A stretch of 11,967 bases of DNA from Methanomassiliicoccales archaeon (GTDB lineage Archaea > Thermoplasmatota > Thermoplasmata > Methanomassiliicoccales > JACIVX01), in contig JANHAK010000019.1 of the NCBI GenBank assembly GCA_024464195.1, forward strand, positions 1 to 11,967. The letters are read 5' to 3'. A program made the position numbers and the translations under genes. The notes below the pieces were generated by a model. It made no database searches and was not told the DNA's origin. It worked only from the letters and a program-made list of their open reading frames with translations. Shown one piece after another: positions 6,571 to 11,967 of the stretch. Position 1 is the first letter of the stretch. Each line of letters begins with the position of its first letter.

Positions 6571-7227
6571 ATGATAAAAATCGCTCCTTCAATCCTATCA
6601 GCGGATTTTTCTAGGTTGGGGGAAGAGTTAAAACGAGCAGAAGATGCCGGTGCTGATTGGATCCACATAGATGTAATGGATGGTCATTTTGTTCCTAACA
6701 TCACGATAGGTCCTGTTGTCATTAGATCTGTTCGTCCGTGCTGCTCTCTTCCATTTGACGTTCACCTTATGATCACCTCTCCAGAGAATTTCATTGACGA
6801 ATTTGCAAGAGCTGGAGCTGACCTCATAACTATCCATATTGAGTCGACCAAATCTATAGAAGAAACCCTTGAAAAAATCAAGTCGCTAGGTAAGAAGGCT
6901 GGAATATCATTAAACCCAGCAACGCCATTTGAGGCGATTAAACCTTATACTGATTTTATCGACTTGATCCTTGTCATGACAGTTCAGCCCGGTTTTGCAG
7001 GCCAGAAATTCATACCTGAGGTTGTTCCAAAACTCAAAGAGATTCGTCAGTTTATTAATCGCTCGCGACTTGATATCGAGGTGGAAGTGGATGGGGGTAT
7101 TAACAGGGAGACGTGTAATATTGCAGTTCGCGCTGGAGCAACTGTCCTCGCGGCTGGAAGCGCACTTTTTGGTGCAGCGGATATGAAAGAAGAGATCAGG
7201 ATTTGGAGAAAACTTGCAATACAATAG
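6571..7227 (+). CDS. rpe: Ribulose-phosphate 3-epimerase
   Basis: A 218-residue TIM-barrel enzyme that interconverts D-ribulose 5-phosphate and D-xylulose 5-phosphate in the non-oxidative pentose phosphate pathway. The N-terminus MIKIAPSILSADFSRLGEE is the family signature and fixes the ATG. Metal and catalytic residues are visible: His32 and Asp34 in HIDVMDGHFVPN, His65 in FDVHLM, and Asp174 in VEVDGGI, the acid-base pair being Asp34 and Asp174. The phosphate-binding loops are QPGFAGQKF at about 139-147 and AGSALFG near the C-terminus. TVQPGFAGQ replaces the commoner SVNPGFGGQ, a tolerated variation. Many Euryarchaeota use the ribulose-monophosphate route instead, so an rpe suggests this lineage keeps a non-oxidative pentose phosphate pathway. 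It is probably a leaderless transcript and reads divergently from the small zinc-finger gene. Confidence 0.97.
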   Translation: MIKIAPSILSADFSRLGEELKRAEDAGADWIHIDVMDGHFVPNITIGPVVIRSVRPCCSLPFDVHLMITSPENFIDEFARAGADLITIHIESTKSIEETLEKIKSLGKKAGISLNPATPFEAIKPYTDFIDLILVMTVQPGFAGQKFIPEVVPKLKEIRQFINRSRLDIEVEVDGGINRETCNIAVRAGATVLAAGSALFGAADMKEEIRIWRKLAIQ

Positions 7228-7290
7228 GCTTTCATCTAAGTCTTCCTGTAATTATTTTGAGATCGCATTCGCTAAGAGAGTTTTCAGAAA

Positions 7291-7300
7291 GATAAATAAA
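7291..7300 (+). promoter_or_regulatory. TATA box for the 59-residue membrane protein
   Basis: GATAAATAAA preceded by AGAAA forms a BRE + TATA-like element. Its centre is about 28 bp before the ATG at 7324, so transcription should begin at or within a few bases of that codon, giving a leaderless mRNA. The short region 7228-7290 after rpe shows no other feature. Confidence 0.5.
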
Positions 7301-7323
7301 GAGGCCTTTCTATCCTCCCATGG

Positions 7324-7503
7324 ATGTCTGAATCGAATGGCTTTACAAGCAAGGGTTTTTTCATATTACTCATTGTTGTTTTTCCATTACTCCTCCTCGC
7401 AGCGGCAGTGTATTTAGGCTCAAACATTTGCGTGACAATTGCAATCATAACATGGATTGGGATCGGATTGACGATCCTCTACCTACCACACTCAAGAGAT
7501 TAG
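7324..7503 (+). CDS. 59-residue two-helix membrane microprotein
   Basis: A complete small gene (ATG to TAG) encoding 59 residues: a polar N-terminus (MSESNGFTSK), a first hydrophobic helix (about 11-31, GFFILLIVVFPLLLLAAAVY), a very short turn with Gly-Ser-Asn, a second helix (about 35-54, CVTIAIITWIGIGLTILYLP) and a polar HSRD end. This predicts a membrane hairpin with both ends on the same side; the few charges do not fix which side. The start is supported by a TATA box at the correct distance for a leaderless transcript. Codon use is ordinary, with many different Leu, Ile and Val codons, which argues for a real coding sequence rather than AT-rich noise. I do not recognise the family. It stands alone between rpe and the AT-rich gap before fen. 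Confidence 0.75.
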   Translation: MSESNGFTSKGFFILLIVVFPLLLLAAAVYLGSNICVTIAIITWIGIGLTILYLPHSRD

Positions 7504-7808
7504 AATGAGCATTGATTCTCGTTATTCCTTTGTAAACATTAATAAAAATTTTGAAGAACTTTCATGAACTTGCATCAATATTTAAAAGAAAGTTTCTAAC
7601 AATGGAATTTTTTTTCAGGATGAGAATTTCTCAAATCAGCACATAGCCCCTACGAAACATAAACAGATTGACCTTTTTTCACATGGAATCCTTAGAAGAG
7701 TCGAGATATGAATGGATACTTTTTTCTAAAATTTATAAAGCATAATTCAAAAGATATATGTTCAGATGAGCCCATATGATGAACTAATATCGAGAAGAGT
7801 CGGGTAGT
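7504..7808 (+). promoter_or_regulatory. 305-bp AT-rich gap: terminator, two TATA boxes upstream of fen
   Basis: There is no convincing gene on either strand in this stretch. An eight-T run at 7608-7615 may end upstream transcription. TGAGAATTTCTCA at 7621-7633 is a perfect 13-bp palindrome with 6-bp arms. Two TATA-like boxes precede fen: TTTATAAA at 7732-7739 (start near 7763, leader about 46 nt) and AGATATATG at 7752-7760 (start near 7782, leader about 27 nt). The decamer AGAAGAGTCG occurs at 7694-7703 and 7793-7802, so the second copy lies in the fen leader. An ATGATGA near 7777 resembles a C box, but no matching D box follows. Confidence 0.45.
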
Positions 7809-8843
7809 ATGGGTGTTAATCTTTCAGAAATCGTTCCAACTGACATATTGGCCCTCGAAGCTCTATCTGGAAAGAGAATAGCGATTGATGCATATAATGC
7901 CATTTATCAATTCCTTTCAGTCATAAGACAGCCTGATGGCACACCACTCATGGATTCAAAAGGAAGAATCACTTCTCATCTTGCTGGTTTACTCTATCGA
8001 AATGCGAACCTTCTCGAGGCAGGTATTCTTCCTATATACGTATTTGATGGTGTTCCGCCCGAAATGAAAAACCAGACGATCTTGGAAAGAAGTGAGAGGA
8101 GGAGTAGGGCAAAGAAAGAATGGGAGGATGCATTGAGAAGTGGCGATTATGCAACGGCCTTCTCGAAAGCCACTCAATCGACAAGGATCACAAATGAAAT
8201 TGTTGCGTCGTCTAGAGTTTTGCTCACTTATCTTGGAATTCCAACCGTTCAGGCACCTGAGGAAGGAGAAGCGCAGGCGGCTTATATGGCATCAAAGGGA
8301 GACGTATGGGCTGCATCGTCTCAGGATTTCGACTCTTTACTGTTTGGCGCACCCCGGCTAGTGCGAAATTTGACACTTACCTCAAAGAGAAAATTGCCTG
8401 GCAGGGAAGATTTTAAGGAGGTAAACATCGAACTAATTGAATTGCAGAAGACGCTAGGACACCTTGGTATTTCATATGATCAACTTATTGATTTGTGCAT
8501 CTTAATGGGTACAGATTATAACGAAGGCTTGTTCGGTATCGGCCCCAAAAAAGCATTGAAGTTGATCAAAGATTACGGTAATTTAGAGACCGTATTGAAA
8601 ACAATTAATGCAGATATTCCCAAGTATGATGCGGTAAGGAGGATATTTAAGGATTTTGAAAAAACTGACCAATATTCTATCGAAGTTAAGGAGACAGAGA
8701 AAGTGAAGGTTATTGAGTTCTTATGCGAGGAATATGATTTTTCGAGGAACCGAGTCGAAAACGCCCTTTTAAAAATTGAAGCAGCTTGGACAAAAATCAA
8801 AGGTCAACAACACCGACAGCAGAGCCTTGATCTATGGATTTGA
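7809..8843 (+). CDS. fen: Flap endonuclease 1 (FEN1)
   Basis: A 344-residue structure-specific nuclease that removes 5' flaps during Okazaki-fragment maturation and base excision repair. All seven metal-binding acids fall at the positions I know from archaeal FEN1: Asp27 (AIDAYN), Asp80 (VFDGVPP), Glu152 and Glu154 (APEEGEAQAAY), Asp173 and Asp175 (SSQDFDSLL) and Asp236 (LMGTDYN). The H2TH/helix-hairpin region GIGPKKALKLIKDYG follows. The helical arch (about 88-130) is rich in Arg and Lys. The C-terminus QQSLDLWI is a PCNA-interacting (PIP) box, with Trp-Ile where Phe-Phe or Trp-Phe is usual. The start MGVNLSEIV is the family N-terminus, whose Gly2 becomes the terminal residue at the active site after Met removal. 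Its closest downstream neighbour is ileS, 120 bp away. Confidence 0.97.
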   Translation: MGVNLSEIVPTDILALEALSGKRIAIDAYNAIYQFLSVIRQPDGTPLMDSKGRITSHLAGLLYRNANLLEAGILPIYVFDGVPPEMKNQTILERSERRSRAKKEWEDALRSGDYATAFSKATQSTRITNEIVASSRVLLTYLGIPTVQAPEEGEAQAAYMASKGDVWAASSQDFDSLLFGAPRLVRNLTLTSKRKLPGREDFKEVNIELIELQKTLGHLGISYDQLIDLCILMGTDYNEGLFGIGPKKALKLIKDYGNLETVLKTINADIPKYDAVRRIFKDFEKTDQYSIEVKETEKVKVIEFLCEEYDFSRNRVENALLKIEAAWTKIKGQQHRQQSLDLWI

Positions 8844-8963
8844 ATACTTTTTTGAAAATAAACATATGCCATGTTTCACACGGAAAGGAGCTAATCGAAA
8901 TATTGGATTCCCAGCTCACTTAATTTTAAAAAGGACAAAAGATATTTGGTGACTGAAGGGACA
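8844..8963 (+). promoter_or_regulatory. fen terminator and ileS promoter/RBS
   Basis: A six-T run at 8848-8853, immediately after the fen stop, is a likely U-tract terminator. TTAATTTTAAAAA around 8920-8932 is a good archaeal TATA box. It predicts a start near 8952 and a short leader of about 12 nt, which would leave out most of the GGTGA at 8948-8952. The AGGG at 8957-8960 is the nearer possible ribosome binding site. So ileS may be near-leaderless, or start slightly upstream and use GGTGA. Confidence 0.45.
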
Positions 8964-11900
8964 ATGATGATCAAGCAAGTTCAACAGAATTACAATCCCG
9001 CAGAAATCGAGAAGAAAGTGAAGGAGCACTGGGAGTGCACAAACGCGTATAAGAAAACTAAGGATCTTCGATCAAACGGTACAGATTTTTATTTTGTTGA
9101 CGGTCCCCCATATACAACTGGATCGATCCATCTCGGAACCGCATGGAATAAAATCATCAAAGACACCGTGATCAGGTTCAGAAGGATGCAAAAATACAAC
9201 GTTAGGGATCAGCCTGGATATGATATGCACGGACTTCCCATTGAGGTGAAGGTCGAGCAGTCAATTGGGATCAAAAGCAAGAAAGAAATTGAGGAATATG
9301 GAATCGATAAATTCGTTAGTACATGCAAAGAATTTGCTCTTGATTTTCAGAAGAGGATGACCGAGCAATTCAAGGAACTAGGAGTATGGCTTGATTGGGA
9401 AACTCCTTACATGACAATCAAGCCAGAGTATATAGAAGCGGCTTGGTGGACACTCAAGAGGGCATATGATCAGGGTCTTTTGATGACTGCAAACAGAGTC
9501 TTATCCTGGTGTCCGCGATGCGAAACAGCCCTCGCCGAGGCGGAAATTGAGTATTGGGATGAAAAGGATCCGTCGATTTATGTCAAATTCCCCCTACGTG
9601 ACGAAGAGGATGTCGCACTACTTGTATGGACCACGACCCCTTGGACTTTGCCTGCAAACATGGCAGTCGCGATACATCCAGATTTTACATATGCTAAAGT
9701 CAAATGTTTCGGTCCCGATGGTAAGAGTCAAACGGTTATCGTTCTTGATAGTTTAATTGAAGATGTTGTCGCTATCTCGGATTGTGAAGAATTCGAAATA
9801 TTGGAGACTATTGAAGGCGACGATCTTATCGGAAAGGAATATATTCCGCCATTTTACGAAGAGGTTCCATATCAAAGGAACGCAACGGGTAAATGGGTTC
9901 ACAGAGTAGTACCTTCAAAGACTGTGGCAGCTGAGAATACTGGCTTAGTTCATATCGCTCCAGGTCATGGTCCTGAGGATTTCGAGATTGGACAGGAATT
10001 CGGTCTTGAAGCATTCTGCCCCGTCGATGAAACGGGTAGATTCACGAAGGATGCAGGAGATTGGCTCGCTGGAATGAACGTTAAAAAGTCAAACGCCTTA
10101 ATCATTGAACGGCTTAAGGAAAAAGGTCTGATTTATTACGAAGGTACAATCGACCACCGTTATGGACATTGTTGGCGGTGCGATTCTCCGATTATATATC
10201 GAACGACGAGTCAATGGTTCCTCCGAGTAACACAAATCAAAGAGCTGATGCTTGAAGAGATCGAAAAGATAAGATGGACACCAGACTGGGCTGGGTCATC
10301 AAGGGAATATGATTGGACCCTGAACGCAAAAGACTGGTGTATCTCAAGACAAAGATATTGGGGTATCCCCTTACCTATATGGAAATGCGCGTGCGGGGAG
10401 ATGAAAATTATCGGAATGATCTCTGATCTCAAGGGTGCTAAGGGGTACAGAGATGGGATGGAGCTTCACCGTCCTTGGATCGATGCTGTGACATTGACAT
10501 GTGAGAAATGCGGCGGAGAAATGAGGCGTGTTCCAGATGTTCTCGATGTCTGGTTCGATTCAGGTGTATCGACATGGGCACAACTCGGTTTCCCAGCGAA
10601 TCGAAAAGATTTCGATAGATGGTGGCCAGCAAAATGGATCACCGAGGCACATGATCAGACAAGAGGCTGGTTTTATTCCCAGCTCGCCGCAAGCTGCATT
10701 TGTTTTCAGAGGGCGCCATATGAGTCTGTTCTCATGCACGGATGGGTTCTTGACCCAACTGGGCAACCAATGTCAAAGAGTAGAGGAAATGTCATAGAAC
10801 CCTCGGCTGTCATTAAGGAATACGGCGCAGATGCTCTGAGATTTTATATGATGAGGACAAACGCACCGTGGGAAGATATTGCGTTTCAGTTTGAAGGCGT
10901 CAAGAATGCGAGAAGAACGCTAAACATCCTGTGGAATGTTTGCAATTTCGCAACATCCTATATGGTCATCGACAAGTTCGATCCCTCGTCAGTAAGTAAT
11001 GAAATGTTAAAAAGTTCTCTGCGAATGGAAGATCTCTGGCTTACCTCAAAATGCGAAAAACTGAAAAACGACGTGACCCGCTATCTCAATTCATACGAAC
11101 TGCATAAGGCGTGCAGAGCGCTCGAAGATTTCATTTTAGAAGATTTGAGCAGGTGGTACGTGAGACTTGTTAGAGATAGAATGTGGAAAGAGGAAGGTGA
11201 TCTTGACAAACTCGCGGCGTATAAGACACTCTACGACGCTCTAATGACGATTGTCAAATTGATTGCACCATTCTGCCCACATATTGCAGAAGAAATTTAC
11301 CAACACCTTGATGGTTCGTTGGAATCGGTTCATATGCTGGAATGGCCGGTTCCGGATATGACAAAGACGAATGATCGATTGGAAATGGCAATGAGAACAG
11401 TTCAGGAAATCGTCGAGATTGTGACAAGAGAAAGACAAAGCAAAGGTGTTAAACTACGCTGGCCTTTGAGACGGTTGATTGTCAAACCAATGAATAAGGA
11501 AGTATTGGATTCAATCAAATCCCTGGAGAGCGTGCTTCTTTCGCAAGCGAATGTTAAAGCGATAGAATACGTCAATCCAGATCAGGAATGGAATGAACTG
11601 ATCCTCAATGTAGTTCCGAATCCTCACGCAATCGGAAAGGTCTACCGACAATGGTCGAGCAAGATCGCAGTACTTTTAAAGAGCAGGCCTGCAAAACAGG
11701 TGAAAGAAAGCATCGAGAAAGGGGAGTATTGCTTGGGTATTGAAGGGCAACTCATCAAGATCGAGCCGAATATGGTCTCATTTACTGTGTCACTTCCGCC
11801 TGATGTGGTGAGCGCTAAATTCTCTGAAGGAGAATTGTACATTGATTTCAAGATCACACAGGATATCGAAGCAGAGGGATTTTCGCGTGAATTGATTAGA

Positions 11901-11967
11901 AGAATTCAGCAAATGAGAAAAGATGCTAAACTGGATATCGAAGAGTACATTAAGGTCCAGATAAGAG
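8964..11967 (+). CDS. ileS: Isoleucyl-tRNA synthetase, cut at right edge
   Basis: About 1001 codons are open from ATG 8964 (a second ATG follows at 8967) with no stop before the edge; the family is about 1050 residues, so little is missing. This class I synthetase charges tRNA-Ile. Motifs in order: the HIGH variant HLGT (His56-Thr59) in PPYTTGSIHLGT; WCPRC zinc cysteines at 182-186; the CP1 editing domain with TTTPWTLPAN from 223 and HIAPGHGPEDFE with the editing Asp339; HCWRC; WCISRQRYWGIPLPIWKC; further CxC and CxxC pairs; VWFDSG; HDQTRGWFYS at 563-572, which separates IleRS from ValRS and LeuRS; and PMSKS (602-606) in place of KMSKS. After about residue 680 comes the helical anticodon-binding domain (for example DFILEDLSRWYVRLVRDR). 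The C-terminal GFSRELIRRIQQMRK block is seen just before the edge. Confidence 0.96.
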   Translation, partial: MMIKQVQQNYNPAEIEKKVKEHWECTNAYKKTKDLRSNGTDFYFVDGPPYTTGSIHLGTAWNKIIKDTVIRFRRMQKYNVRDQPGYDMHGLPIEVKVEQSIGIKSKKEIEEYGIDKFVSTCKEFALDFQKRMTEQFKELGVWLDWETPYMTIKPEYIEAAWWTLKRAYDQGLLMTANRVLSWCPRCETALAEAEIEYWDEKDPSIYVKFPLRDEEDVALLVWTTTPWTLPANMAVAIHPDFTYAKVKCFGPDGKSQTVIVLDSLIEDVVAISDCEEFEILETIEGDDLIGKEYIPPFYEEVPYQRNATGKWVHRVVPSKTVAAENTGLVHIAPGHGPEDFEIGQEFGLEAFCPVDETGRFTKDAGDWLAGMNVKKSNALIIERLKEKGLIYYEGTIDHRYGHCWRCDSPIIYRTTSQWFLRVTQIKELMLEEIEKIRWTPDWAGSSREYDWTLNAKDWCISRQRYWGIPLPIWKCACGEMKIIGMISDLKGAKGYRDGMELHRPWIDAVTLTCEKCGGEMRRVPDVLDVWFDSGVSTWAQLGFPANRKDFDRWWPAKWITEAHDQTRGWFYSQLAASCICFQRAPYESVLMHGWVLDPTGQPMSKSRGNVIEPSAVIKEYGADALRFYMMRTNAPWEDIAFQFEGVKNARRTLNILWNVCNFATSYMVIDKFDPSSVSNEMLKSSLRMEDLWLTSKCEKLKNDVTRYLNSYELHKACRALEDFILEDLSRWYVRLVRDRMWKEEGDLDKLAAYKTLYDALMTIVKLIAPFCPHIAEEIYQHLDGSLESVHMLEWPVPDMTKTNDRLEMAMRTVQEIVEIVTRERQSKGVKLRWPLRRLIVKPMNKEVLDSIKSLESVLLSQANVKAIEYVNPDQEWNELILNVVPNPHAIGKVYRQWSSKIAVLLKSRPAKQVKESIEKGEYCLGIEGQLIKIEPNMVSFTVSLPPDVVSAKFSEGELYIDFKITQDIEAEGFSRELIRRIQQMRKDAKLDIEEYIKVQIR

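Noticed and set aside
7777..7783. ATGATGA as the C box of a C/D-box small RNA before fen
   Set aside because: No D box (CTGA) at suitable distance and no paired terminal stem is visible.
1..11967. Mobile element, CRISPR array, tRNA or phage/defence genes
   Set aside because: No transposase or integrase motifs, regularly spaced repeats, cloverleaf-like segments or defence-family motifs were seen on either strand.

Overview
This window looks chromosomal and archaeal, most likely from a euryarchaeote; Thermoplasmata or Methanomassiliicoccales-like is a guess from gene content, not demonstrated. The evidence is an archaeal-type S-adenosylmethionine synthetase, a FEN1 nuclease with an archaeal PCNA-binding tail, a Euryarchaeota-type HTH + DUF4443 protein, AT-rich TATA-like boxes about 25 bp before likely transcription starts, apparently leaderless genes, and GGTGA-type ribosome binding sites. 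Base composition is moderate and even. I see no insertion sequence, phage gene, CRISPR array, tRNA or rRNA.

Layout. At the left edge on the minus strand is the N-terminus of an exported protein (1-193). Upstream of it, also on minus, is a two-gene unit: metK/mat (SAM synthetase) followed 3 nt later by an HTH + DUF4443 protein. Divergent from metK is an HTH + tandem-CBS regulator (2266-2829), and the intergenic region carries a palindromic TATA box and an inverted repeat in the predicted metK leader. Convergent with the regulator is a uroporphyrinogen-decarboxylase/MtaA-superfamily protein. Continuing upstream on minus come RNase Z (GTG start), an MFS transporter and a small Cys/His zinc-finger-like protein.

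From 6571 everything is on the plus strand: ribulose-phosphate 3-epimerase, probably leaderless; a 59-residue two-helix membrane microprotein at 7324-7503, also probably leaderless; a 305-bp AT-rich gap with two TATA-like boxes; FEN1; and isoleucyl-tRNA synthetase, which runs off the right edge with about 1001 codons visible.

How the genes fit together. Most are housekeeping genes: methyl-donor synthesis, tRNA 3' processing, tRNA charging, Okazaki-fragment processing and pentose phosphate metabolism. The part most worth following is the SAM locus: metK, a co-directional HTH/DUF4443 protein, a divergent HTH-CBS protein whose fold commonly binds adenosyl ligands, and a dyad-rich shared promoter. 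This suggests, but does not prove, a local SAM-responsive circuit. I did not find a convincing new defence or mobile system here.
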